Assembly: GCF_009905545.1 (NCBI RefSeq)
Contig: NZ_JAAALB010000026.1
Span: 1-64,000, forward strand
DNA from: Cellulophaga sp. BC115SP
GTDB lineage: Bacteria > Bacteroidota > Bacteroidia > Cytophagales > Spirosomataceae
Direction of reading: 5' to 3'
DNA: 64,000 nt
Of this stretch, positions 7,950 through 16,455 are shown in pieces. Both the position numbers and the translations under genes were made by a program. Within the stretch, counting starts at the first letter, position 1. Each line of letters starts with the position of its first letter. Below the pieces are notes generated by a model. The model was given only the letters and a program-made list of their open reading frames with translations, made no database searches and was not told where the DNA came from.

Positions 7950-10526
7950 ATGCTAAAAAATGCTACTAAAGTTTCCTTGGCTATGTTGTCGCTTGGCGTT
8001 GCATTAAATGCTCAAGCGCAAGATAAAAAAGGAGATCCTAAAGCCTCTGCTGCTGCGCCAGCGGCTGTGGCTGCTCCAAAAGCTGATGCTCCTAAACCTG
8101 GACCAAAACCATACAAGGAAGTTATTACTGACAAAGCAAAAACTTCTAAAGGCTTGTTTACAGTTCATAAAATTGAAGATAAGTATTACTTCGAAATTCC
8201 TGATTCATTGATGGGTCGTGAAATTATGACTGTAACACGTGTGTCTAAATCTGCAACAGTGCCAGGTTCGGTAGGCTTGCCAGCTTATGGTGGTGAAATG
8301 CTAAACCGTCAGGTAATTCGTTTCGAAAAAGGACCAGATAATAAAGTATTCTTGCGTGGTGTTCAGTATATCAATGTGTCGGCTGATTCAACACAACCTA
8401 TCTATAAGGCTGTTCGCAACTCAAACGTTGACCCAATCGCTCAAGCATTTGAAGTAAAAGCTTTCAAAAAGGATTCTGTTTCAAAATCTACCAATACGGT
8501 AATTGATATTTCGGATTTCTTCAAAAGTGAAAACCAAATTATTTCATTGCCACCTGTAATTAAGACTGCGTACAAATTGACTACGCTTGCTCCTGATCGT
8601 ACTTATTTGACTTCTATCAAAACATACCCAATCAATACTGAGATTAGAGCGGTTCGTACTTACAATGGTGCGCCTTCTATGCCTGGTGCTCCTAGTGCGA
8701 TGCCTTCGGTTTCTTTACCTTCGGTTGCTACAACGGGTGTGATGACAATGGAAGTGAATACTTCGATGATTTTGTTACCAAAAGTACCAATGAAGAAACG
8801 TAACTTCGACCCTCGTGTTGGTTTCTTTGCAAATGGTTACACTGTTTTTGATGAAAACTCACAAAGAACAGAAGACCAAACTTTTGCAGTTCGTTGGAGA
8901 TTAGAGCCTAAAAATGCTGAAGATGCAGCAAAACAAAAGAAAGGGGAAATAATCGAGCCTAAAAAACCAATCATTTACTATATCGACCCAGCTACTCCAG
9001 CAAAATGGAGAAAATACTTGAAAGCTGGTATCGATGATTGGCAAAAAGCGTTTGAAGCTGCTGGATGGAAAAATGCTATCCGTGGTGAAATCTTGGCAGA
9101 CAACGATACTACAATTAGCCTTGAGGATGCTCGCTATTCGGCGGTTCGTTATTTTGCTTCTGATATTGAAAATGCTTACGGTCCAAACGTTCATGACCCA
9201 CGTTCAGGTGAAATTTTAGAAAGTCATATTGGTTGGTATCACAACGTAATGAAGTTGTTGAAAAAATGGTATATGACTCAAGCGGCTGCCGTAGACCCAC
9301 GTGCTCGTAAAAGCAAATTTGATGATGAGTTGATGGGTGATTTGATTCGTTTTGTATCATCTCACGAGGTTGGTCACACTTTGGGCTTGCGTCACAACTA
9401 TGGTTCAAGTAGCACAGTTCCTGTAGAGAAACTTCGTGATCCAAAATGGATTGCTGAACACGGTCACACTCCATCTATTATGGACTATGCTCGTTTCAAC
9501 TACGTGGCACAGCCAGAAGATGGCGTAAAAGATTTGTATCCAAGAATTGGAGAATATGATATTTGGGCAATCAAATGGGGATACCAGACGTTGGATGGTG
9601 CAACTCCAGAAGACGACCAAAAAACATTGAGCAAAGAGTATATCCAAGAAATTGCGAAGAATCCAAGAATTTGGTTTGGTACTGAAACTAACCCTTATGA
9701 CCCTCGCTCTCAAAGCGAATGTTTGGGTGACAACAACATGTTGGCAAGTGAATATGGTATCAAAAACTTGAAGCGTATTGTACCAAACTTGATTGATTGG
9801 ACAAAAGAAGAAGCTCAAGATTATGATATGTTGACAGAATCATACAACGAAATCGTTACACAGTATCGTCGTTATATTGGTCACGTAGTGAAAAACATTG
9901 GTGGTATTTTTGAAACACCAAAGTCAGCAGACCAAACAGGTGTTGTATATGAGCCAACGCCAAAAGCTACTCAAAAAGAAGCGATCACTTGGTTGAACAA
10001 ATATGTGTTTGATACACCAACTTGGTTATTGGATGAAAAAATTCTTTCTCGTATTCGCCCTGACCAAGGTTTAGATGCTATCTCAAGAATTCAAGATGCT
10101 GCATTGTCTAGTATTTTCTCTATCGACCGTTTACAGCGTTTGGTTGAAACTCAATCAAAATATCCAACAGCTTACGGTATCGACGAAATGTTGACAGATG
10201 TAAAATCAAACGTTTTTGCTGAGCTTAAAACTAAAAAAGCAACAGATAGCTTCCGTCGTAACTTGCAGAAAAACTACGTTGAGAAATTGATTGCAACGGC
10301 AAACGCTTCTGGCGCTTCTATGTCTGGTGGTTTCTCTTTCAGAGGTACAGTTGTACCTGCAGCAGTTGACCCTCGTAAAACTGATATTGTTTCAGTAAGT
10401 CGTGGACACTTGTTGGCATTGAGAGACGAAGTAAAAGCTAGCTTGCCATTGATTCAAGACAAAATGACTAAGTATCACTTACAAGATGTTTTGTTCAGAA
10501 TCGAAAAAGGTTTAGACCCAAAATAA
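7950..10526 (+). CDS. Zinc-dependent metalloprotease, DUF5117/DUF4953 type
   Basis: This 858-residue exported protein has a signal peptide (MLKNATKVSLAMLSLGVALNAQAQ) and an Ala/Pro/Lys-rich linker (about 25-55). The DUF5118/DUF5117-like N-terminal region (about 60-330) includes GLFTVHKIEDKYYFEIPDSLMGRE. The metzincin-type motif HEVGHTLGLRHN (HExxHxxGxxH) is near residue 472, followed by a Met-turn-like SIMDY about 35 residues later, and a DUF4953-like C-terminal part follows. The three His residues should bind zinc and the Glu should act as general base. Periplasmic or outer-membrane-associated peptidase activity is an inference; the substrates of this family are unknown. It is monocistronic, with hairpins downstream. 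Confidence 0.88.
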   Translation: MLKNATKVSLAMLSLGVALNAQAQDKKGDPKASAAAPAAVAAPKADAPKPGPKPYKEVITDKAKTSKGLFTVHKIEDKYYFEIPDSLMGREIMTVTRVSKSATVPGSVGLPAYGGEMLNRQVIRFEKGPDNKVFLRGVQYINVSADSTQPIYKAVRNSNVDPIAQAFEVKAFKKDSVSKSTNTVIDISDFFKSENQIISLPPVIKTAYKLTTLAPDRTYLTSIKTYPINTEIRAVRTYNGAPSMPGAPSAMPSVSLPSVATTGVMTMEVNTSMILLPKVPMKKRNFDPRVGFFANGYTVFDENSQRTEDQTFAVRWRLEPKNAEDAAKQKKGEIIEPKKPIIYYIDPATPAKWRKYLKAGIDDWQKAFEAAGWKNAIRGEILADNDTTISLEDARYSAVRYFASDIENAYGPNVHDPRSGEILESHIGWYHNVMKLLKKWYMTQAAAVDPRARKSKFDDELMGDLIRFVSSHEVGHTLGLRHNYGSSSTVPVEKLRDPKWIAEHGHTPSIMDYARFNYVAQPEDGVKDLYPRIGEYDIWAIKWGYQTLDGATPEDDQKTLSKEYIQEIAKNPRIWFGTETNPYDPRSQSECLGDNNMLASEYGIKNLKRIVPNLIDWTKEEAQDYDMLTESYNEIVTQYRRYIGHVVKNIGGIFETPKSADQTGVVYEPTPKATQKEAITWLNKYVFDTPTWLLDEKILSRIRPDQGLDAISRIQDAALSSIFSIDRLQRLVETQSKYPTAYGIDEMLTDVKSNVFAELKTKKATDSFRRNLQKNYVEKLIATANASGASMSGGFSFRGTVVPAAVDPRKTDIVSVSRGHLLALRDEVKASLPLIQDKMTKYHLQDVLFRIEKGLDPK

Positions 10527-10538
10527 TCAATAGCCAAA

Positions 10539-10590
10539 AGACACAGAAGTATATTCAGTAGATAAGTTCTGTTTTATGCTTCTGTGTCTA
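10539..10590 (+). repeat. Inverted repeat downstream of the metalloprotease gene
   Basis: The arms AGACACAGAAG and CTTCTGTGTCT are separated by about 29 nt. A shorter terminator-like hairpin follows at 10616. The long loop makes this one unlikely to terminate alone. Confidence 0.45.
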
Positions 10591-10615
10591 AACTATTGAG
10601 CACAATGAATTACGA

Positions 10616-10645
10616 AAATCCTACTAGCAATAGTGGGATTTTTGC
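10616..10645 (+). terminator. Rho-independent terminator of the metalloprotease gene
   Basis: The 11-bp stem AAATCCTACTA / TAGTGGGATTT has one G-T wobble and the 4-nt loop GCAA, and is followed by TTGCTTTAT. It ends about 50 nt before the DUF72 start. Confidence 0.6.
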
Positions 10646-10696
10646 TTTATATGGTAACTTTATTGTGGAATTGGATAGAGAAAAGCAATTAATGAA

Positions 10697-11605
10697 ATGG
10701 ACTTTGGAAAACTTTCAAAATTTGATGTAGAGCGTGTCGATTTTACTCTCTCTCAAGATAATGCCTTTAACTTGGAGGTATTGACTGGAACAAAATCAAC
10801 AAAACCTAAAATCTGGATAGGATGTCCCATTTGGGCAAATAAAGATTGGAATGGGAAAATATATCCGTTTAATGCCAAAAATCAAGATTACCTTTCTTTA
10901 TATGCCAAACAATTCAATACGATTGAGTTGAATGTGACACATTATCAAATCCCTAATGAAGAAACCATTAATCGCTGGTTAACCGAAACAGAAAATGGTT
11001 TTTTGTTTTGTCCAAAATTTCCTCAGGTTATCTCGCATGATAAACAACTCCAAAATGCACAAGAGCTGAGTCAGTTGTTTTGTAATAATATTTTGTCATT
11101 AGGAGATAAGCTCGGTTCTAGTTTTTTGCAATTAGCCCCACAGTTTGGTCCAAGACAACTACCTATTTTGGAGAAATATATTCAATCTATACCTCAGTCA
11201 TTAAAGTTTTCGGTCGAATTCAGAAACGAGGATTGGTTTAAAAATCCAACCATTTGGCAAAACACCCTACAAATGCTCAAATCCTATCAAGTTGGAACAG
11301 TAATAACCGACGTGGCGGGGCGACGAGATGTTTGTCATCAAAGTCTGAGTACCACTACTGCAATGATTCGTTGGGTTGGTAATGAACACCCTTCTGATTA
11401 TAAACGAATAGATGAATGGGTACAAAGAATTAAACAGTGGTTAGATAACGGCTTGGAAGAATTATACATTTTTGTACATATCTGCGAAAATACCATTGCA
11501 CCAGAAATGGCAAACTATTGGATTCAAGAACTAAATTTACATTGTAATTTGGAGATTAATCCACCAAAGTTTTTACCCAAAATAGAACAAATGAGCTTGT
11601 TTTAA
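10697..11605 (+). CDS. DUF72 (YecE-like) family protein
   Basis: This 302-residue cytoplasmic protein belongs to the DUF72 family, which has a TIM-barrel-like fold and no established biochemical function. Recognisable family blocks are IWIGCPIW (about 35-42; the usual form is GTSGW), LSLYAKQFNTIELNVTHYQIP (about 70-90), FLFCPKFPQVISHDK (about 105-119), the central FSVEFRNEDWF (about 178-188) and the C-terminal LYIFVHICENTIAPEMA (about 256-272), where most relatives read YVYFNN. The ATG at 10697 is chosen because the nearer upstream ATG at 10692 is out of frame. It appears monocistronic and is followed by the his leader region. Confidence 0.82.
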   Translation: MDFGKLSKFDVERVDFTLSQDNAFNLEVLTGTKSTKPKIWIGCPIWANKDWNGKIYPFNAKNQDYLSLYAKQFNTIELNVTHYQIPNEETINRWLTETENGFLFCPKFPQVISHDKQLQNAQELSQLFCNNILSLGDKLGSSFLQLAPQFGPRQLPILEKYIQSIPQSLKFSVEFRNEDWFKNPTIWQNTLQMLKSYQVGTVITDVAGRRDVCHQSLSTTTAMIRWVGNEHPSDYKRIDEWVQRIKQWLDNGLEELYIFVHICENTIAPEMANYWIQELNLHCNLEINPPKFLPKIEQMSLF

Positions 11606-11657
11606 GGATTATATAAATGCTTGAATCGCAGATAAATGCAAAAATAGATAGATAATA

Positions 11658-11689
11658 CTTGGTGTTTGTATATTCTTCGTCTAACTTTG
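11658..11689 (+). promoter_or_regulatory. Candidate promoter of the his operon
   Basis: A -33-like CTTG (11658-11661) and an exact -7 box TAACTTTG (11682-11689) are 20 nt apart. The his leader ATG begins only 4 nt after the box, so the transcript would start at or next to that AUG and be essentially leaderless. Confidence 0.6.
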
Positions 11690-11693
11690 CGCC

Positions 11694-11738
11694 ATGAACA
11701 GCACAATTACACATCATCATCACCACTTGATTTCCTAA
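11694..11738 (+). CDS. hisL: his operon leader peptide (14 residues, five His)
   Basis: The open frame reads MNSTITHHHHHLIS and ends in TAA. Five consecutive His codons (CAT CAT CAT CAC CAC, 11712-11726) lie about 165 nt before hisH and are followed by a strong hairpin with a T-rich tail. This is the classic layout of ribosome-mediated his attenuation: when charged His-tRNA is short the ribosome stalls on the run and a terminator fails to form. The coding call rests on the His run and context, because the frame is too short for other evidence. Its AUG lies 4 nt after the -7 box, so translation may be leaderless. Confidence 0.88.
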   Translation: MNSTITHHHHHLIS

Positions 11739-11794
11739 TCGGGAATGGGCTGATGCGTGTTTGTGCCATTTTGAAGAATTGAATTATTCAAAAT
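11701..11794 (+). promoter_or_regulatory. his leader alternative RNA structures
   Basis: Seen by eye: bases 11701-11715 can pair with 11752-11766 (12 of 15 positions), enclosing the His codons as a 1:2 stem. Bases 11741-11751 (GGGAATGGGCT) can pair with 11803-11814 (AGCCTGATTCCT) with a one-base bulge or mismatch, forming an antiterminator that uses the 5' arm and loop of the terminator. An 8-bp hairpin ATTTTGAA / TTCAAAAT lies at 11768-11794. The leader stop codon is 2 nt before the antiterminator strand, so a ribosome that finishes the peptide would cover it. The pairings are inferred and were not energy-minimised. Confidence 0.65.
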
Positions 11795-11797
11795 ATA

Positions 11798-11840
11798 CAA
11801 AAAGCCTGATTCCTAACCGAGTCAGGCTTTTTGTATTTTG
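11798..11840 (+). terminator. his attenuator (intrinsic terminator in the leader)
   Basis: The perfect 12-bp stem CAAAAAGCCTGA (11798-11809) / TCAGGCTTTTTG (11822-11833) has a 12-nt loop and is followed by TATTTTG. It lies between the leader peptide and hisH, with no gene ending just upstream other than the leader. Confidence 0.88.
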
Positions 11841-11903
11841 GCAGTATCCTAAAAATTACATTGAAGGCTCTAATCGATAAGCCTGACCATAAATTTACCG
11901 TAA

Positions 11904-12488
11904 ATGAAAACTGTAATTATTAAGTACAATGCTGGTAACGTTCAGAGTGTCATGTACGCTATGGACCGTATAGGAGCATCTTATCTTTGGACCGACGATG
12001 AGCAAGAAATTCGTACTGCTGATAAAGTGATTTTTCCTGGGGTGGGTGAGGCAAGTACAGCCATGAGTTATTTAAGAGAAAAAGGCTTGGATAAAGTAAT
12101 CCCTTCTTTGACACAACCAGTACTCGGAACTTGCGTAGGTATGCAATTGATGTGCCGCCATTCTGAAGAGAATAATACTACTTGTATGGGAATTTTTGAT
12201 TTAGATGTGAAGAGATTCGATTCAACCAATTTCAAAGTTCCTCATGTAGGTTGGAATAATATTTACAATCTCAAAACAGACTTGACACAAGGCTTACGAG
12301 AAAACAGCTATATGTATTTTGTGCATAGTTACTTTGCTGAACTAAGTCCTTATACCGTTGCTGAGTGTAATTATGTACAACCATTTTCAGCAATGCTTCA
12401 AAAAGATAACTTCTATGCAGCACAGTTTCATACCGAAATTAGTGGAAAAGAAGGTCAGTTGATTTTGGAAAACTTCCTAAAGCTGTAA
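11904..12488 (+). CDS. hisH: Imidazole glycerol phosphate synthase, glutaminase subunit HisH
   Basis: This 194-residue class I glutamine amidotransferase supplies ammonia to HisF for the fifth step of histidine synthesis (PRFAR to IGP plus AICAR). It has the nucleophile-elbow motif GTCVGMQLM (Cys near residue 80) and the C-terminal catalytic His/Glu in QFHTEISG near 174-176. The GxGEA oxyanion segment appears as FPGVGEAS near residue 48. It is the first structural gene after the his attenuator and is followed by hisA after 68 bp. Its length is typical. Confidence 0.95.
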   Translation: MKTVIIKYNAGNVQSVMYAMDRIGASYLWTDDEQEIRTADKVIFPGVGEASTAMSYLREKGLDKVIPSLTQPVLGTCVGMQLMCRHSEENNTTCMGIFDLDVKRFDSTNFKVPHVGWNNIYNLKTDLTQGLRENSYMYFVHSYFAELSPYTVAECNYVQPFSAMLQKDNFYAAQFHTEISGKEGQLILENFLKL

Positions 12489-12556
12489 CTATATAAAAGA
12501 AATCATTTTGCTCAAGCCTTTGACTTGTAGCTCAACATAAACAGAACAATATTGCG

Positions 12557-13279
12557 ATGATTCAGATTATTCCAGCAATTGATATTATCGATGGCAAGTG
12601 CGTACGTCTTACTCAAGGAGATTATTCTCAGAAAAAAACTTATAATGAAAACCCTTTAGAGGTGGCCAAGTCATTTGAAGATGCAGGTATTCAGCGTTTA
12701 CATTTGGTTGACTTAGATGGTGCTAAACAAAAACGCATTATCAACCATAAAGTTCTTGAAACAATCGCCAACAAAACCAGCTTACATATCGATTTTGGAG
12801 GAGGAGTACAGTCAGATGAAATGATTCAATTGGCTTTTGATTATGGTGCAAAACAAGTAACAGGTGGTAGCGTAGCAGTAAAAAATCCTGAGTTGTTTGA
12901 AAAATGGTTGCAAGAATATGGTGGTGAAAAAATCATTTTGGGTGCTGATGCCAAAGATGAAAAAATTGCCATTTCTGGTTGGGAAGAGTCAACAGAAAAA
13001 TCGGTTTATGATTTTGTAGGCGAATATATTGCTAAAGGAGCAAAATATACGATTTCAACAGATGTTGCCAAAGATGGTTTATTACAAGGACCAAGTTTTG
13101 ATTTATACCAAAAACTTCAAGATCGTTTTGCAGACTTACATATCATTGCAAGTGGTGGGGTATCTGAATTGAAAGATATTATTCAGTTAAACGAAATGAA
13201 TGTCTTTGGTGTAATTGTAGGAAAAGCTATTTACGAAGGGCGTATTACGTTAAAGCAATTAGCCGATTTTCATAAATAG
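12557..13279 (+). CDS. hisA: ProFAR isomerase HisA
   Basis: This 240-residue TIM-barrel enzyme isomerises ProFAR to PRFAR in histidine synthesis. The first catalytic Asp is in [20 protein letters not shown] (about residues 4-23) and the second is in [18 protein letters not shown] (about 172-189). The phosphate-binding loops are FGGGVQSDE (about 78-86) and ASGGVSEL (about 198-205). It sits between hisH and hisF in the usual order, and its length is typical. Confidence 0.95.
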   Translation: MIQIIPAIDIIDGKCVRLTQGDYSQKKTYNENPLEVAKSFEDAGIQRLHLVDLDGAKQKRIINHKVLETIANKTSLHIDFGGGVQSDEMIQLAFDYGAKQVTGGSVAVKNPELFEKWLQEYGGEKIILGADAKDEKIAISGWEESTEKSVYDFVGEYIAKGAKYTISTDVAKDGLLQGPSFDLYQKLQDRFADLHIIASGGVSELKDIIQLNEMNVFGVIVGKAIYEGRITLKQLADFHK

Positions 13280-13314
13280 AAAACAATATCAAGTTTACTT
13301 ATAACTTCTTATCA

Positions 13315-14070
13315 ATGCTAACGAAAAGAATTATTCCTTGTTTGGATATAAAAGACGGTAGAACTGTAAAAGGAACTAACTTCGTTAATCTCCGCGATGC
13401 TGGCGACCCTGTGGAATTGGGCGCAATTTACGCCGAACAAGGAGCTGACGAATTGGTATTTTTGGATATTACCGCAACTGTAGATAACCGTAAAACCTTG
13501 ATTGATTTGGTGCGTAATGTGGCACGTCATGTCAATATTCCCTTTACGGTAGGTGGAGGTATTTCTTCTATCGACGATGTTTCGGCTTTATTAAATGCAG
13601 GTGCCGATAAAGTTTCTATTAATTCCTCGGCCGTTCGTCGCCCTGAATTGATTAATGAGTTAGCATTACAGTTTGGATCTCAATGTATTATTGTTGCGAT
13701 AGATACTCGTTTTGTGGAGGGTGAACATATTGTGCATACGCATGGAGGACGTAAACCTACCGAATTGCGTACTATTGCCTGGGCAAAAGAAGTAGAAGAC
13801 CGTGGAGCAGGTGAAATTCTGTTGACTTCTATGGATACAGACGGTACAAAAGCTGGTTTTGCCAATGAGCTTACCGCTACTATTTCTGCAAATTCTTCTA
13901 TTCCAATTATTGCTTCTGGTGGTGCTGGAACCATGGATCATTTTACAGAAGTATTTACTACCGGAAAAGCTGATGCTGGATTAGCCGCAAGTATCTTTCA
14001 TTTTAAAGAAATAGATATTATCGAACTAAAACAGTATCTCCAACAACAAGGAATTTCAGTAAGATTATAA
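13315..14070 (+). CDS. hisF: Imidazole glycerol phosphate synthase, cyclase subunit HisF
   Basis: This 251-residue TIM-barrel cyclase partners HisH. It begins with [22 protein letters not shown] (the Asp of CLDIKDGR is catalytic, near residue 11) and has the second catalytic Asp in [12 protein letters not shown] (about 170-181). The phosphate loops are [11 protein letters not shown] (about 79-89) and [11 protein letters not shown] (about 201-211). It follows hisA after 35 bp in the same operon. Confidence 0.95.
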   Translation: MLTKRIIPCLDIKDGRTVKGTNFVNLRDAGDPVELGAIYAEQGADELVFLDITATVDNRKTLIDLVRNVARHVNIPFTVGGGISSIDDVSALLNAGADKVSINSSAVRRPELINELALQFGSQCIIVAIDTRFVEGEHIVHTHGGRKPTELRTIAWAKEVEDRGAGEILLTSMDTDGTKAGFANELTATISANSSIPIIASGGAGTMDHFTEVFTTGKADAGLAASIFHFKEIDIIELKQYLQQQGISVRL

Positions 14071-14087
14071 ATAAATCAAAATTGTAG

Positions 14088-14157
14088 AAGATGAATTGTG
14101 AATGATGTCATTTACAACTTATCGTTTACAATTCATCATTCACACATTTATCAATAA
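14088..14157. repeat. Small imperfect palindrome between hisF and hisIE
   Basis: GATGAATTGTGAATGATGT is echoed in the opposite sense by ACAATTCATCATTCACAC 30 nt later. The GTGAATGATGAATTG-type wording resembles the other AT-rich inverted repeats in this window (family B at 23.1, 33.0, 38.2 and 44.1 kb). It may form a hairpin in the operon mRNA. Confidence 0.5.
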
Positions 14158-14163
14158 AGAGCT

Positions 14164-14763
14164 ATGCAATTAGATTTTGAAAAACAAGGAGGCTTGATTC
14201 CTGCCGTTATTCAAGATGCCAAATCCGACAAGGTATTGATGTTGGGATATATGAATCAAGAGGCGTTGGAAAAAACAGAGAAAGAAGGTGTGGTTACATT
14301 CTTCAGTCGTTCAAAACAACGTCTTTGGACTAAAGGAGAGACTTCAGATAATTTCTTACATGTAGTCGAAATCTTAAAAGACTGTGATGAAGATACACTT
14401 TTGATTAAAGTTAATCCAGCCGGACCTACTTGTCATACAGGTGCTGATACTTGTTGGAATGAGAAAAATGCGCCAGGACAGGCAGGTTGGTTGAACTATT
14501 TAAAGGCTGTTATTCGTGAGCGCAAGAATAACCCTTCAGAAAAATCATATACAGCAAGTTTATTTGAAAAAGGAACCAATAAAATCGCTCAAAAAGTAGG
14601 AGAGGAGGCTGTAGAGCTAGTGATTGAGGCTATGGACAACAACAATGATTTGTTTAAGGGCGAAGCAGCAGACCTATTGTTTCACTATTTGGTATTGTTA
14701 GAGCAAAGAGGTATTGATTTTGACGAAATCATTGACGTACTTCGTACAAGACATAGCAAGTAG
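14164..14763 (+). CDS. hisIE: Bifunctional PR-AMP cyclohydrolase / PR-ATP pyrophosphatase HisIE
   Basis: This 199-residue fusion catalyses steps 2 and 3 of histidine synthesis. The HisI half (about 1-110) shows LMLGYMNQEALEKT, FFSRSKQRLWTKGETS and the metal-binding DCDEDTLLIKVNPAGPTCHTGADTCW (Asp and Cys ligands). The HisE half (about 115-199) shows SYTASLFEKGTNKIAQKVGEEAVELVIEAM and ADLLFHYLVLL, typical of the MazG-like pyrophosphatase fold. It is the last his gene here. hisG, hisD, hisC and hisB are not in the window, so they must be elsewhere. Confidence 0.94.
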   Translation: MQLDFEKQGGLIPAVIQDAKSDKVLMLGYMNQEALEKTEKEGVVTFFSRSKQRLWTKGETSDNFLHVVEILKDCDEDTLLIKVNPAGPTCHTGADTCWNEKNAPGQAGWLNYLKAVIRERKNNPSEKSYTASLFEKGTNKIAQKVGEEAVELVIEAMDNNNDLFKGEAADLLFHYLVLLEQRGIDFDEIIDVLRTRHSK

Positions 14764-14807
14764 CTATTGTTGAAGCTCAAACATCTTCAAACCTTTTTAT
14801 ACAAACA

Positions 14808-15152
14808 ATGGTCAATTTCATCATTAAGTATTTATTGATTGCGATTGCTGTGATTGTATTTGCTAAATACATTGATGGTATCGTAATTCAGGATGATAAT
14901 TTTATCATATCCTTGAAGGTGGCTATAGCGATGGGTTTTGTAAATACCTTCCTCAAGCCTGTTCTCAAAATTATCAGCTTTCCTATTACTATTCTTAGTC
15001 TAGGATTATTTTTATTAGTAATCAATGTGATTCTGGTGTATTTGGTGTCACATTTTGTTACGGGTTTTAATGTCCACGGCTTTGTACCTCCATTATTGTT
15101 TAGCTTTGGTATCTCTGTGGTATCCACAATTTTAGGATGGATTTTAGACTAA
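14808..15152 (+). CDS. Small membrane protein, phage holin family IV-like (PF04020)
   Basis: This 114-residue protein has four hydrophobic segments: residues about 3-22, 36-55, 57-80 and 92-112. The pattern AMGFVNTFLKPVLKIISFPITILSLGLFLLVINVILVYL is typical of the PF04020 4-TM family, which despite its name is widespread in chromosomes without a phage context. It starts 44 bp after hisIE and ends at a strong terminator, so it is probably cotranscribed with the his genes. Function unknown. Confidence 0.8.
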   Translation: MVNFIIKYLLIAIAVIVFAKYIDGIVIQDDNFIISLKVAIAMGFVNTFLKPVLKIISFPITILSLGLFLLVINVILVYLVSHFVTGFNVHGFVPPLLFSFGISVVSTILGWILD

Positions 15153-15163
15153 TAAAAAAATGA

Positions 15164-15199
15164 GTAAACCTTATCTTAATTAAGGTTTACTTTTTTTTT
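15164..15199 (+). terminator. Terminator at the end of the his operon
   Basis: The perfect 10-bp stem GTAAACCTTA / TAAGGTTTAC has a 7-nt loop and is followed by nine T residues, 11 nt after the stop at 15152. Confidence 0.88.
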
Positions 15200-15487
15200 G
15201 CGTGCCGTTTTTAGTACAAAAAAAGAAAATAATGGATTAATGGTAAAATAAAGGATTTTATTTTAAAACATTCATTATTCTTCCTATCTTCGTGCCCTCC
15301 AAAATACTCTCACTTTTCTTTTTGGCATATTTTTTGAAATGTTAGCCAACAAATTGCAAGATAAATAGTTATGTCTTTTGTGTTACCCTTGACAAGAACC
15401 GCCAATGACGTCAAGAGCACAAACCTGACAGGGTTTGTCCGATTGATAATTAATTGAGTAGTTACATTTGAATTAGTCTATTAACAC
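15200..15487 (+). other. Intergenic stretch before the TonB-like gene
   Basis: No gene was seen. A TATCTTCG (15284-15291) is one base off the -7 consensus. A small hairpin ACAAACCT / GGGTTTGT lies around 15418-15437. These two are the only structured elements noticed. Confidence 0.4.
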
Positions 15488-15991
15488 ATGAAAAAGATCC
15501 TTCTTTTATTTTTAAGCTCGTTACTTACATTTCAGATACAAGCTCAAAAGAGTAAGTATGCTTCATCTACCATAAAACCTCAAGAACGCTCCAATATAGA
15601 AAAATCACTTAATTGGGCGTCTACGTCATCTCAGCATATATCTGATACTAGAGGTTATGAAATTGGAGTTAGTGCGGCTCCTGTAGATAGAGATTCTATT
15701 TATCATGAGGTTGATATTGCACCTTCATTTCCTGGAGGTGATGAAGCTGTTCGTAGATTTATCGCTCAAAATCTTATTAGACCTAAAGGTTCAAAGGGCG
15801 AGGTTGTTTTGGTGAAGTTCTTAGTTGAACGTTATGGCGAAATTAGCAAAGTGCATATTGTAGAAAGCAATGGCGATCCTCAAATCAGTGCTGAAGCTAT
15901 TAGAGTAGTACGAAAAATGAATGCTTGGAATCCCGGTAAAATTAGAGGTATAGAGGTAGCATCGTATTATGTGTTACCTGTTCGTTTTTAA
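15488..15991 (+). CDS. Exported TonB C-terminal domain protein
   Basis: This 167-residue protein has a signal peptide (MKKILLLFLSSLLTFQIQAQ) and then a TonB_C-type domain at about 75-167: IAPSFPGGDEAVRRFIAQNL, EVVLVKFLVERYGEISKVHIVES and a C-terminal SYYVLPVRF. True TonB proteins carry an N-terminal membrane anchor and a Pro-rich spanner; here the N-terminus ends in a cleavable-looking AQ site and no spanner is present. It is probably a periplasmic protein using the fold for binding, and a role in energy transduction is doubtful. Confidence 0.8.
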   Translation: MKKILLLFLSSLLTFQIQAQKSKYASSTIKPQERSNIEKSLNWASTSSQHISDTRGYEIGVSAAPVDRDSIYHEVDIAPSFPGGDEAVRRFIAQNLIRPKGSKGEVVLVKFLVERYGEISKVHIVESNGDPQISAEAIRVVRKMNAWNPGKIRGIEVASYYVLPVRF

Positions 15992-16011
15992 ACAACGTTA
16001 CTATAAAATAT

Positions 16012-16051
16012 AAAACAAAATAGGCTCGGTCACCCGAGCCTATTTTGTTTT
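16012..16051. terminator. Bidirectional terminator between convergent genes
   Basis: An 18-bp perfect stem (AAAACAAAATAGGCTCGG and its complement) with the loop TCAC. Its outer A/T pairs serve as the T tract in either direction. The minus-strand lipoprotein stop codon overlaps its last two bases. Confidence 0.88.
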
Positions 16052-16439
16052 ATGGCGTACCATGTTGAAAGGTAACTTCTGTGGCGATTCCCATAGCACT
16101 AAATCGGATACTCATAGATAGCGCACTAGATTTCTGTGTCTTGTTTTGACAGTGTGTACCGGGTTCAAAAAAGTAGATATAGTATTTTTGATTACGGTCT
16201 GCCAGTTGTTGAATGTCTGGTTTTCCTAAATAATCATCCATATCGTTGGCACTAACACCTCTTATTTCTTCTTTCAGGCTTTTTACTTTTTCTAACATGG
16301 CTAATCGTTTGCCTTGACAACCACCTCTGTCTGATTTCCATGTTTCCAAATCGAGTCCTGCCAAGTTGGGTTGTTTGGTACAAGCCAAAGTGCTAATCAA
16401 TAGAAATATCCCAATGAACCCACTGATAATTTTTTTCAT
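16050..16439 (-). CDS. Small lipoprotein of unknown function
   Basis: This 129-residue protein has a lipoprotein signal peptide (lipobox LSTLAC, lipidated Cys near residue 20). The mature part contains a predicted helix (LAMLEKVKSLKEEIRG), a LGKPD motif followed by YYIYFFEPG, and a second Cys in HCQNKT. The LGKPD...YYIYFF layout recalls SmpA/BamE-like small lipoproteins, but this is only a weak resemblance. It starts 16 bp after the aminotransferase stop, so the two genes are probably cotranscribed. Confidence 0.65.
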   Translation of the reverse strand: MKKIISGFIGIFLLISTLACTKQPNLAGLDLETWKSDRGGCQGKRLAMLEKVKSLKEEIRGVSANDMDDYLGKPDIQQLADRNQKYYIYFFEPGTHCQNKTQKSSALSMSIRFSAMGIATEVTFQHGTP

Positions 16440-16455
16440 GTTGATAAATGTTTTA

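Noticed and set aside
9115-9818. Minus-strand frames of up to 137 codons inside the metalloprotease gene
   Set aside because: The opposite frame encodes the conserved HExxHxxGxxH region; these have no start-site or family support.
13318-13941. Minus-strand frames inside hisF
   Set aside because: They are shadows of a strongly conserved hisF frame and have no independent signals.
14808-15152. Holin-like gene as evidence of a prophage
   Set aside because: The PF04020 4-TM family is common in chromosomes; the neighbours are his genes and no other phage gene is present.
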